NCBI GenBank assembly: GCA_025453925.1
Contig: JALOPK010000191.1
Coordinates: 1-6,406 of the forward strand
Source of the DNA: Candidatus Eiseniibacteriota bacterium
GTDB taxonomy: Bacteria > JAFGKV01
DNA length: 6,406 nt
Reading direction: 5' to 3'
The notes beneath the pieces were generated by a model, which worked only from the letters and a program-made list of their open reading frames with translations, did no database searches and had not been told where the DNA came from. The translations under genes were made by a program, and so were the position numbers. How positions within the stretch are numbered: position 1 is the first letter of the stretch; the number at the start of each line of letters is the position of its first letter. Of this stretch, positions 1 to 6,406 are shown piece after piece.

Positions 1-1755
1 CGCCTGGTAGCGGAGGACTGGGGATGCCAGAGGGTGGCAGATGGGACTGCGGAGCGTGTGACTGCGACAGCCAAGGATCGAGGTCTTGCAGCAGCCGCGG
101 GAGAGCTGCTGAACGCGTGGTCACTTCCGCTGCCTCCGAGAGCGAACAGATTTCGCCCGGTGCCCTTCTGGATCTGGTCAAGCGCCGTTCTATTTGGCGG
201 GGAAACGACACTCCAATGGTGCTGGCGGCTTAGCTTTGTCTTCATGGTGCTCGCGCTATGGACGGCCCTTGTCCGCCTGTCGAACCGGCACATCGCGACC
301 ATGCTGACTGTGGTGGTCGCGGTGGCGCCTGCCACCCAGGGGCTTCTCTCTTGGATGTCGCTCGCCGCCTACATCTTGATGAGTGCGTTCCTGCTGAGCG
401 GATTCGTCCTCCTCACAGGCCATGGACGCAGAGTCACCGTCCTGGCTGGCTGGGTTCTGTTGTTCCTGGGGCTCCTTTCACGAGAAGCTGCGTTCGTGCT
501 CCTGCCGGGCGCCTTTGGGCTGTACTTTTTCGTTCAGGGGAGGAGGGTATCAGCCCTCTTCTTCCCGGTCCTCTGTGCCCTTGCCTGGGTGCTGCTTCAT
601 CCAAGCCCCCGTCTTTCCATTGCCGCGTTGACCACCGACCTGCCGCTCTTCCTTCGGGGATCCCTGCTCACTGCCGGCGTCATGGGAGCCTCCGTGGTAC
701 GCAACTTGGGGTTGCTGACCATTGCCCCGTTTGTCGTGGCACTCTGGCCGTTCCGCGTTCTCGCGCTCGTGCCGGTGCTTCTGCTCGCCGTTCTAACCCC
801 CTACGGCCAGTTCCTGCTGCTCATATTGCTCACGCTTTCAGTATTGCGCCGAAGCAGCGACGCGCTTTTCGGCGTGGCGTGGGCAGCCATGACCGTGGGG
901 AGCGTCGTCGCGTATGGCTCCTTCGCACCCAGGAATTCCTTTGAGCTCCTGGTCGGTCTTGCCTTGGGCCTTGCGCCGAGCATGAAGCGCTTGTCAAGGA
1001 ACCGGCTCTTGCTCCTGCAGCCATTTGTCCTTTGGCATGTCGCCACGTGCCTGTGGCCCAATATGCTGTTCAGCTCGGAGTGTGGAAGGTCAATTGTGTA
1101 TTACGCCGATCAGCGATATCGGGCCCTGCGCCAAGTTACGGAGTGTCGAGAGAGGGAGTGGCTCACCCTGGCCGGGAAGGCGCATGCGCAATGGGTATTG
1201 ACCACGAGCGCTGCTCTGGGGTGCGGGCAGTCCAACGAACGCATCGAACCGCTGTGGCGTGCGGGTGATCTGCATCGAATCGGAAGGCCGGTGCTGTTGC
1301 ACGGGCTGCACTACGAGTACAGAGTGGACTACGCATTTGACCACACCCATCTGTGGGAGTGGAGTCCTTTGACCTGGGCGTTGTTTGAGCCTGGCAGCAA
1401 GGGCCGCAGGGCGATTCCCCACCCGCGTGAGTCGCCGTCAAACAGCAGCGGCATTGTGATTCCGAATGATGACCTCCGGATCTGCGTGCTCGACAGCGTG
1501 AGGAAAGACCCACCCCTCGGCAGGAGTCGAGCATCTACTCACTGGAGAGCTGGCTCATCGGAGCTCATCGACAGAAGTTCGGTTGATGCATGGCTAGACG
1601 AGGTCTGGCGAAGGGAAGCAGAAAGGCAGGATCCCACGACGGTGTTCACGTCGGGCTCATTCCTTGAACTTGAGCTCGGACGACTCCTCGTCGGCGACGA
1701 TGGGTGGCTGGATACCGGCGAACTCCACTATCTCCGGGAGAAAGCGCGACGATAG
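1..1755 (+). CDS. Polytopic membrane protein, GT-C glycosyltransferase-like, 5' end outside window
   Basis: The frame is open from base 1 to the TAG at 1753-1755, giving 584 visible residues. A GTG at 34 is a possible start, but it lacks a well-spaced ribosome site, and the codons before it read LVAEDWG, like the acidic first periplasmic loop of GT-C enzymes. I therefore treat the gene as cut by the window edge. Counting from the GTG: FRPVPFW at 40-46; about ten to eleven hydrophobic segments between 62 and 344; SWMSLAAY at 106-113; GLLSREAAFVLLP at 146-158. The order RP motif, helix pair, W-x-S-containing loop, then LLS(R/K)E resembles GT-C/TMTC-type membrane glycosyltransferases, which transfer sugars from lipid carriers; this is inference from motif pattern only. 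Residues 345-573 are polar, rich in Trp, His and Arg, with four Cys (350, 371, 397, 484), and match nothing I recognise. It converges on engB and is not in the clp-lon unit. Its codon use is less GC-biased than its neighbours, with several TCA and CTA codons early on. That it is a real membrane protein gene is quite sure; the sugar-transfer role is tentative. Confidence 0.7.
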   Translation, partial: RLVAEDWGCQRVADGTAERVTATAKDRGLAAAAGELLNAWSLPLPPRANRFRPVPFWIWSSAVLFGGETTLQWCWRLSFVFMVLALWTALVRLSNRHIATMLTVVVAVAPATQGLLSWMSLAAYILMSAFLLSGFVLLTGHGRRVTVLAGWVLLFLGLLSREAAFVLLPGAFGLYFFVQGRRVSALFFPVLCALAWVLLHPSPRLSIAALTTDLPLFLRGSLLTAGVMGASVVRNLGLLTIAPFVVALWPFRVLALVPVLLLAVLTPYGQFLLLILLTLSVLRRSSDALFGVAWAAMTVGSVVAYGSFAPRNSFELLVGLALGLAPSMKRLSRNRLLLLQPFVLWHVATCLWPNMLFSSECGRSIVYYADQRYRALRQVTECREREWLTLAGKAHAQWVLTTSAALGCGQSNERIEPLWRAGDLHRIGRPVLLHGLHYEYRVDYAFDHTHLWEWSPLTWALFEPGSKGRRAIPHPRESPSNSSGIVIPNDDLRICVLDSVRKDPPLGRSRASTHWRAGSSELIDRSSVDAWLDEVWRREAERQDPTTVFTSGSFLELELGRLLVGDDGWLDTGELHYLREKARR

Positions 1756-1858
1756 CAGGGGTAACGGGTACCGGATTCCTGCCCGGGGTCATGGTCAGAG
1801 CACCGGGAGGAATTCAAGGGCTTTCCATGTGCCGCCTGACGCCGAGCAGCGAGGGAGC
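1756..1858. other. Convergent intergenic spacer, no clear terminator
   Basis: This 103-base gap separates the stop of the plus-strand membrane protein gene from the stop of engB. Both genes need to end transcription here or beyond. The only inverted repeats I see are short: GCAGG at 1755-1759 with CCTGC at 1778-1782 (18-base loop), and CATGG at 1790-1794 with CCATG at 1825-1829. Neither is followed by a T-run on either strand, so I do not call an intrinsic terminator. Rho-dependent termination or read-through is possible. Confidence 0.5.
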
Positions 1859-2464
1859 CTATCGAGGAGATGCGGCGCGGGCGAGTTCCTGCAGAGCTTT
1901 GCCCGCGGCCTTGGCTCCTTCTCCCGTGATGGCGGAGAACTGGATGATGTCGTCGCGAGGGACACCAGTTCCGTCGGCAAGCGCCTGCAGCAGCGCCGCC
2001 CGTTGGCCCCTCGGCACCTTGTCGGCTTTGGAGGCGATCACCACAGCGGGGATATCCCGCTCCCTCAGCCAGCCCGCCATCGCGTGGTCCATCTCCGTGC
2101 AGCCACGCCGCAGGTCGGCGACCACCACCACTCCCCGCAGGGTCGGCCGTTGGCTGAGATACCCTTCGACCAGCGGATGCCAGCGCTCCCTGACCCGGTC
2201 TGGAAGCCGGGCCCACCCATAGCCCGGCAGGTCCACGAGACAGATCGGAGCGCCCTTCTCTGGCGACCACAGATAGAGGCGGAGAGTTCTCGTCTTGCCG
2301 GGCGTGCGGCTGATGGGGGCGAGACGCCTGCCCAGCAGCGCGTTGATCAGCGATGACTTACCCACGTTCGAGCGGCCGGCGAAGGCGATCTCCCCGTGGA
2401 ACGGCTTGGGGAGATCCGCGAGGGCAGCGCAGGATCTCAGTTCGATGGGTTCGGAAACGCTCAT
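1859..2464 (-). CDS. engB: Ribosome biogenesis GTP-binding protein EngB (YihA/YsxC)
   Basis: A 201-residue TRAFAC-class GTPase, the usual length for the family, which binds the large ribosomal subunit precursor and is needed for its late assembly in the cytoplasm. The GTPase motifs are in order: G1 GRSNVGKS at 30-37, G2 TPGKTRT at 54-60, G3 DLPGYG at 78-83, G4 SKAD at 145-148 and G5 SAIT at 177-180. GYGWA following G3 is typical of EngB. Two small departures: G4 has Ser where TKAD is common, and the segment after G2 reads LRLYLW where many members have an Asn-Phe pair. The ATG at 2462-2464 gives a normal N-terminus. Only a weak GGA-type ribosome site precedes it. It lies 75 bases downstream of lon on the same strand, a linkage seen in many bacteria, and is the last gene of the visible unit. 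One in-frame TCA codon (residue 38) is the only break in the antisense frame over the core of the gene. Identity is very secure. Confidence 0.96.
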   Translation of the reverse strand: MSVSEPIELRSCAALADLPKPFHGEIAFAGRSNVGKSSLINALLGRRLAPISRTPGKTRTLRLYLWSPEKGAPICLVDLPGYGWARLPDRVRERWHPLVEGYLSQRPTLRGVVVVADLRRGCTEMDHAMAGWLRERDIPAVVIASKADKVPRGQRAALLQALADGTGVPRDDIIQFSAITGEGAKAAGKALQELARAASPR

Positions 2465-2539
2465 GCTCTCATCCAGGCGGAGGGAGTTCCTCAGGTCGGA
2501 CCGGCGTCACGGAGGGGACACCCAGTGGAGATCCACGCT

Positions 2540-4945
2540 CTACCGGGTTTCGGTCCCCGTGAGTTGCACCAGAGTGAGGGGATTCTCCACGAACGCCAAG
2601 GAGAGTACGTCATCCATGGAGCGCACCAGCCGGAACTCAAGACCACGCTTCGCCTGAGGTGGTATCTCCTTGAGCTCTCGGGCATTCTCCGCGGGGAGGA
2701 GGATCTCCTTCACGCCGCTCCGCTGGGCGGCTACCGTCTTCTCGGGAAGCCCTCCCACCGGCAGAACGCGGCCCCGCAGGGTGATCTCACCGGTCATGGC
2801 CACGGTCCTCTTCACCGACCGACCCGTGAGCGCCGAGATCATGGCCGACGCCATGGCGATTCCGGCGGACGGGCCGTCCTTGGGGATGGCCCCCTCGGGA
2901 ATATGCACGTGGATATCGTAGTTCAGGTGGAACTTGGGATCCAGCCCCAGCGCCGCGGCGCGGCTGCGGATGTACGTCAGTCCCGCCCGGGCGGATTCCT
3001 TCATCACATCACCCAACTGCCCCGTGAGCACCACCTCCCCCTTACCCGGGGTGACGATGGCCTCGATGGTCAAGATGTCGCCGCCGACCTCGGTCCACGC
3101 GAGCCCCGTGGCGGACCCCACACCAACCTCTTCGTCCAGTTCCGACTCGCGGTAGGGCGGCGCGCCGAGGAAGGCCTGGAGCCGTCGCGGCGTGACCACG
3201 ATCCGGCAGTCCGCTCCTTCCTTGGCGATGCGGCGCGAAGCCTTCCGGCAGATGCTGGCAAGGCTGCGCTCCAGGTCACGGACTCCCGCCTCCCTGGTGT
3301 AGCGGCCGATCATGGCATTGAGCGCCGAGCGCTCGAACCGAAGCTGATCGGGGGCTATCCCATGGGAGGAGAGCAGCTTGGGGATGAGGAACTGCTCGGC
3401 GATGCCCATTTTCTCATGACGCAGATAGCCGGGCATCCGGATGATCTCCATACGGTCCCGGAGCGCGGGGGGAATGGCATGGGTGATGTTCGCGGTGGTG
3501 ATGAACATCACGTCGGAGAGGTCGAACTCCACCTCGAGGTAGTGATCGCTGAACGAGTCGTTCTGTTCCGGATCCAGCACCTCCAAGAGCGCGGCCGACG
3601 GATCTCCCCTGAAGTCAACGCTCATCTTGTCCACTTCGTCCAAGAGAAACACGGGATTCCGCGTGCCGGCCTTGCGCATGCTTTGGATGATCCGGCCGGG
3701 GAGCGCCCCAACATAGGTTCTCCGGTGGCCGCGAACCTCGGCCTCGTCGCGCACCCCTCCCAGGCTGATCCGCACGAACTTCCGCCCCAAGGCCCTGGCG
3801 ATGGACTTGCCGAGAGACGTCTTCCCCACGCCCGGAGGCCCCACCAGGCAGAGGATGGGCCCCTTCAGCCGCTTCACCAGCTTCAGTACGGCGAGGTACT
3901 CGAGGATGCGCTCCTTCACCTTCGCCAGTCCGTAGTGATCTTCATCGAGGATTCGCTCCGCCTCGACGATGTCCAGCTGGTCCTCGGTTCGCGCGGTCCA
4001 CGGCAGGGACACGAGCCAATCGAGATACTGGCGGACCACTCCGGTTTCGGGGGTCATGGGGGGGAGCCGTTTCAGACGCGCGAGCTCCTGCTCCGCCTTC
4101 TCCTTGACCTTGGCCGGCATCTCGGCGGCGGAGATCGCCGCCTCCAGCTCCGAGAGCTCATCCGAGCCTTCCTCGTCGTGCCCGAGCTCGCGCTGGATGG
4201 CGCGGAGCTGTTCGTTCAGATAGAACTCCCGCTGGTTCTTCTGAACCTGGTTCCGCACCTCTTCCTCGATCTTGCGTTCAAGCCGCAGGATGTCCAGCTC
4301 CTGGGCCAGCACATGGGCCAGGAGGGTCAGATGCGACATCAGGTCGAACTCCTCCAGGAGCGCCTGTTTGGTCTCGTTCGCCACCAGCAGATGGGCCGAC
4401 ACGACGTGGACGAGTCTGGACGGACTGGTGATGTCCTGGACGGACGCCAGCAGGTCATCCGGCAACCGTCGGTGGAGGGAGACATACTCGGCGAAGCTCC
4501 CCTTCACCGTCCGGAGCATGGCCTCCAGCTCCGGCGAGGCGCCTGCCGGCTCGGGCTCTCCGCGGGCGAGCACGGCATCGCGGTGGTCGCCCCGGATGAT
4601 GAAGCGCTTCACCGCGGCGCGGCCCAGGCCCTCCACCATGATCTTGGCGGTCCCGTCAGGCATGCGCAGCAGTTGGAGCACCGCCGCGACGCAGCCGACT
4701 CGGTACAGGTCCTTGCTCTGAGGCTCGAGGACTTCCGGGTGCTTCTGCGCGACGAGAAAGAGCAGTTTATCCTCGTTGATCGCCCGTTCCAGAGATACCA
4801 GAGAGCGATCTCTCCCCACCAGAAGGGTCGTCATCATGTACGGATGCATGATGAGATCCCTGATGGGCAGGACGGGCAGGCGGGATTTCACGTCTATGGT
4901 TCCCGTGTCTCGGTATAGCTTGAGAAGGGGTTCGCTGGGTGTCAT
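2540..4945 (-). CDS. lon: ATP-dependent protease Lon (LonA type), EC 3.4.21.53
   Basis: A complete 801-residue LonA, close to the usual size of about 780-820. It is a cytoplasmic hexamer that unfolds and degrades damaged proteins and short-lived regulators. The N-terminal substrate-binding domain covers about 21-205 (opening LPVLPIRD), followed by a helical coiled-coil region at about 210-310. The AAA+ module has Walker A GPPGVGKT at 369-376, Walker B VFLLDE at 432-437, sensor-1 Asn486, a likely arginine finger Arg498 in RDRME, and sensor-2 Arg556 in REAGVR. The protease domain has the catalytic dyad Ser693 in KDGPSAG and Lys736 in GGLPEK. There is no membrane insertion, so it is not LonB of archaeal type. 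The ATG at 4943-4945 is 23 bases after the clpX stop. The spacer has only a weak purine stretch (GGGACGA), so translation may depend partly on coupling to clpX. All key residues are intact. After the CTA at residue 10 the gene uses no TTA, CTA or TCA codons. Confidence 0.98.
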   Translation of the reverse strand: MTPSEPLLKLYRDTGTIDVKSRLPVLPIRDLIMHPYMMTTLLVGRDRSLVSLERAINEDKLLFLVAQKHPEVLEPQSKDLYRVGCVAAVLQLLRMPDGTAKIMVEGLGRAAVKRFIIRGDHRDAVLARGEPEPAGASPELEAMLRTVKGSFAEYVSLHRRLPDDLLASVQDITSPSRLVHVVSAHLLVANETKQALLEEFDLMSHLTLLAHVLAQELDILRLERKIEEEVRNQVQKNQREFYLNEQLRAIQRELGHDEEGSDELSELEAAISAAEMPAKVKEKAEQELARLKRLPPMTPETGVVRQYLDWLVSLPWTARTEDQLDIVEAERILDEDHYGLAKVKERILEYLAVLKLVKRLKGPILCLVGPPGVGKTSLGKSIARALGRKFVRISLGGVRDEAEVRGHRRTYVGALPGRIIQSMRKAGTRNPVFLLDEVDKMSVDFRGDPSAALLEVLDPEQNDSFSDHYLEVEFDLSDVMFITTANITHAIPPALRDRMEIIRMPGYLRHEKMGIAEQFLIPKLLSSHGIAPDQLRFERSALNAMIGRYTREAGVRDLERSLASICRKASRRIAKEGADCRIVVTPRRLQAFLGAPPYRESELDEEVGVGSATGLAWTEVGGDILTIEAIVTPGKGEVVLTGQLGDVMKESARAGLTYIRSRAAALGLDPKFHLNYDIHVHIPEGAIPKDGPSAGIAMASAMISALTGRSVKRTVAMTGEITLRGRVLPVGGLPEKTVAAQRSGVKEILLPAENARELKEIPPQAKRGLEFRLVRSMDDVLSLAFVENPLTLVQLTGTETR

Positions 4946-4968
4946 GGGGTTCGTCCCGGGGCGCGCGA

Positions 4969-6222
4969 TCAGGAGGCCTTCTTTTCCTCTGCCATCACGA
5001 GCAGAGGAGGAGCCTTCCTGCGCACAGTGTCTGCGGTGATGATGACCTCGCTGATGTCCGTCCGCGAGGGGACATCGTACATGAGGTCGAGCATTGCCTC
5101 TTCCATGATCGCTCTGAGACTCCTGGCGCCGCTTCCTCGCCGAATCGCTTCGTCGGCGATCGATGCGAGAGCGTCTTCGTGGAAGTGAAGGGTGACGCCT
5201 TCCATCTCAAAGAGCTTGGTGTATTGTCGAACCAGCGCGTTCTTCGGCTCGGTCAGTATCTCGACAAGCGCGCTTTGGGTCAGTTCGTGCAACGGGGCAA
5301 CAACGGGGAAACGGCCCACCAGCTCGGGTATCATGCCGAATCGCAGGAGGTCCCGCGGCTCGACGATATTCAGAAGGGTGCCGATCTTCCCGTCGCCCGA
5401 ATCATGGATGGGAGCGCCGAATCCGGCGACCTTACCGCCCGCGCGCCGCTCGATGATCTTCTCGAGGCCATCGAACGCGCCACCCGCGATGAAGAGAATG
5501 TTGCGGGTATTGACCTCAATGAACTCCTGCTGCGGGTGTTTCCTCCCACCCCGGGGGGGAACATTCGCGACGGTGCCTTCCACGAGCTTCAGCAGCGCCT
5601 GCTGAACCCCTTCGCCGCTGACGTCACGGGTGATGGACGGATTGTCGGCCTTGCGGGCGATCTTGTCGATCTCATCAATGTAGATGATTCCCTTCTCCGC
5701 CTGGCCGATCTCGAAGTCTGCGTTCTGGAGCAGCTTGGAGATGATGCTCTCCACATCCTCGCCCACGTACCCGGCTTCCGTGAGCGTCGTGGCGTCTGCG
5801 ATCGCGAACGGCACCTCCAGTATCCGCGCGAGGGTCTCTGCAAGCAGCGTCTTCCCGGTGCCGGTGGGACCGATGAGCATGATGTTGCTCTTCTCGATTT
5901 CGACGCTGTCCCGCAGCTTCTTGGTCCGAATCCGCTTGTAGTGGTTGTAGACCGCGACTGCCAGCGTCTTCTTGGCATGTTCCTGGCCGATGACGTACGC
6001 ATCCAGTTCGTCTTTGATCTGCCGCGGTTTGGGCAGGGCGGGCTTCGACTGCTGCGTGTCGCGGCCGGCCTCTTCCGCGAGGATCTCGTTGCACAGGGAG
6101 ACGCACTCGTTGCAGATGTAGACCGACGGTCCCGAGATCAGCTTCTCCACCTCAGCTTGGTCTCTCCCGCAGAACGAACACCGCAGTAGCCTTGATCCTG
6201 GGGGGGTGGCGCGGCGAGTCAT
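4969..6222 (-). CDS. clpX: ATP-dependent Clp protease ATP-binding subunit ClpX
   Basis: A complete 417-residue AAA+ unfoldase (family usual about 410-430), which recognises tagged or adaptor-delivered proteins and threads them into ClpP. Numbered from the ATG at 6220-6222: zinc-binding dimerisation domain with Cys15, Cys18, Cys37 and Cys40; Walker A GPTGTGKT at 118-125; pore-1 loop GYVG at 151-154; Walker B IIYIDE at 179-184; RKH pore loop at 227-229; arginine finger Arg304 in VGRFPVV; sensor-2 Arg367 in GARSLR. The ClpP-docking loop, normally aliphatic-Gly-Phe, reads AGF at 266-268, an unusual first residue. A GTG one codon earlier (6223-6225) is an alternative start. AAGGA at 6231-6235 is 8 bases from the ATG and 5 from the GTG; I prefer ATG because it is the stronger codon with good spacing. 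The clpP stop overlaps the start, and lon follows after 23 bases. Confidence 0.98.
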   Translation of the reverse strand: MTRRATPPGSRLLRCSFCGRDQAEVEKLISGPSVYICNECVSLCNEILAEEAGRDTQQSKPALPKPRQIKDELDAYVIGQEHAKKTLAVAVYNHYKRIRTKKLRDSVEIEKSNIMLIGPTGTGKTLLAETLARILEVPFAIADATTLTEAGYVGEDVESIISKLLQNADFEIGQAEKGIIYIDEIDKIARKADNPSITRDVSGEGVQQALLKLVEGTVANVPPRGGRKHPQQEFIEVNTRNILFIAGGAFDGLEKIIERRAGGKVAGFGAPIHDSGDGKIGTLLNIVEPRDLLRFGMIPELVGRFPVVAPLHELTQSALVEILTEPKNALVRQYTKLFEMEGVTLHFHEDALASIADEAIRRGSGARSLRAIMEEAMLDLMYDVPSRTDISEVIITADTVRRKAPPLLVMAEEKKAS

Positions 6223-6406
6223 CACGGCCGTCCTTGGGAGTTCTCCTTGGGTGGAGAGGTCATCACCGTGTCAATGATCCCATACTCCTTCGCCTCTTCG
6301 GCGGACATGAAGAAGTTGCGGTCACTGTCACGCTCGATTCTCGAGTTCGGCTGGCCGGTGTGGAGGGCCAGAATCTCGTTCAGACGCTGCTTCATTCTGA
6401 CAATCT
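6222..6406 (-). CDS. clpP: ATP-dependent Clp protease proteolytic subunit ClpP, C-terminal 60 residues (5' end outside window)
   Basis: This frame is too short to stand out as an ORF and has no start in the window. Read leftwards from base 6404 it gives 60 residues ending at TGA (6222-6224), directly followed by a second TGA. The text [12 protein letters not shown], then [16 protein letters not shown] and EYGIIDTVM, is the standard end of ClpP. It contains the end of the handle helix, the Asp of the Ser-His-Asp triad (in IERD), and the final beta-strand and helix. The Ser and His of the triad lie upstream, outside the window. ClpP forms the two-ring, 14-subunit serine peptidase chamber that works with ClpX. 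A short polar tail of about a dozen residues ([12 protein letters not shown]) ends the protein. The stop overlaps the clpX start codon, so the two are likely translationally coupled and made in balanced amounts. Confidence 0.95.
   Translation of the reverse strand, partial: IVRMKQRLNEILALHTGQPNSRIERDSDRNFFMSAEEAKEYGIIDTVMTSPPKENSQGRP
6231..6235 (-). promoter_or_regulatory. Ribosome binding site of clpX, inside the end of clpP
   Basis: On the minus strand AAGGA lies 8 bases before the ATG at 6222 and 5 bases before the alternative GTG at 6225. It falls within the last codons of clpP (Gln-Gly-Arg), so ribosomes finishing clpP pass over it. It supports a start at one of these two adjacent codons but cannot by itself decide between them. 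Confidence 0.6.

Noticed and set aside
24-233. 69-codon plus-strand frame with a GGAGG 7 bases before its ATG
   Set aside because: The ribosome-site spacing looks good, but the protein is compositionally odd and lies wholly inside the membrane protein frame, which continues through it with meaningful motifs. I consider it chance, though a very small leader peptide cannot be excluded.
1755-1829. Possible terminator hairpins between the convergent genes
   Set aside because: The paired arms are only about five bases with long loops, and no T-run follows on either strand.
1664-2356. Plus-strand open frame of 230 codons opposite engB and overlapping the end of the membrane protein gene
   Set aside because: It is the codon-register antisense of engB and ends at the single TCA codon in the engB G1 region. 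It overlaps two real genes and has no family features.
2461-2472. Three-codon ATG AGA GCA TGA frame overlapping the engB start on the minus strand
   Set aside because: Such minimal frames occur often by chance, and there is no good ribosome site before it. It is not enough to claim translational control.
2465-2539. Possible promoter or regulatory element in the 75-base lon-engB gap
   Set aside because: No convincing -35/-10 pair and only four-base inverted repeats were seen. The gap looks like an ordinary spacer within a transcription unit.
2396-4918. Plus-strand open frame of 840 codons opposite lon
   Set aside because: It is in exact codon register with lon on the other strand. A stop can appear in it only where lon uses TTA, CTA or TCA, and lon uses almost none. 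Its translation is low-complexity and rich in Gly, Arg, His and Leu, with no recognisable domain, while lon itself is complete and canonical.
4939-6189. Plus-strand open frame of 416 codons opposite clpX
   Set aside because: Same cause: it is the codon-register antisense of clpX and ends exactly at a CTA leucine codon near the clpX start. It has no recognisable protein features.

Overview
This is an ordinary bacterial housekeeping region with one less familiar gene beside it. Four genes lie head to tail on the minus strand in the order clpP (C-terminal end only) - clpX - lon - engB. They read leftwards from about base 6406 to base 1859. A fifth gene, on the plus strand, enters across the left edge of the window and ends at 1755. 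It converges on engB across a 103-base gap. The DNA is GC-rich and the minus-strand genes strongly prefer G/C-ending codons. The clpP-clpX-lon-engB order is widespread in bacteria (a similar order is known in Firmicutes and in several Gram-negative and candidate phyla), so it does not fix the taxon. A high-GC Gram-negative-type lineage, such as Myxococcota/Deltaproteobacteria, Gemmatimonadota or Eisenbacteria-like, is a low-confidence guess.

Region 1-1755: the visible part of a polytopic membrane protein with roughly ten to eleven hydrophobic segments and a polar C-terminal portion of about 230 residues. Its N-terminal loop and first helices resemble GT-C-type glycosyltransferases that use lipid-linked sugars, but no sequence motif proves activity. 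Region 1756-1858: convergent intergenic spacer with no convincing terminator. Region 1859-2464: engB (yihA/ysxC), a ribosome-assembly GTPase. Region 2540-4945: lon, a complete ATP-dependent protease. Region 4969-6222: clpX, a complete AAA+ unfoldase with its zinc-binding domain. Region 6222-6406: the last 60 codons of clpP, including the catalytic Asp.

The minus-strand genes look like one transcription unit for protein quality control. ClpX unfolds substrates for the ClpP chamber, Lon degrades damaged and regulatory proteins independently, and EngB matures the large ribosomal subunit. The clpP stop codon overlaps the clpX start, clpX and lon are 23 bases apart, and lon and engB are 75 bases apart. 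No promoter for this unit is visible, so it probably lies upstream of clpP outside the window.

I found no mobile element, CRISPR array, RNA gene or clearly new system. The points most worth a second look are an Ala in place of the usual aliphatic residue in the ClpX loop that docks on ClpP, the unassigned C-terminal part of the plus-strand membrane protein, and the codon-usage contrast between that gene and its neighbours.
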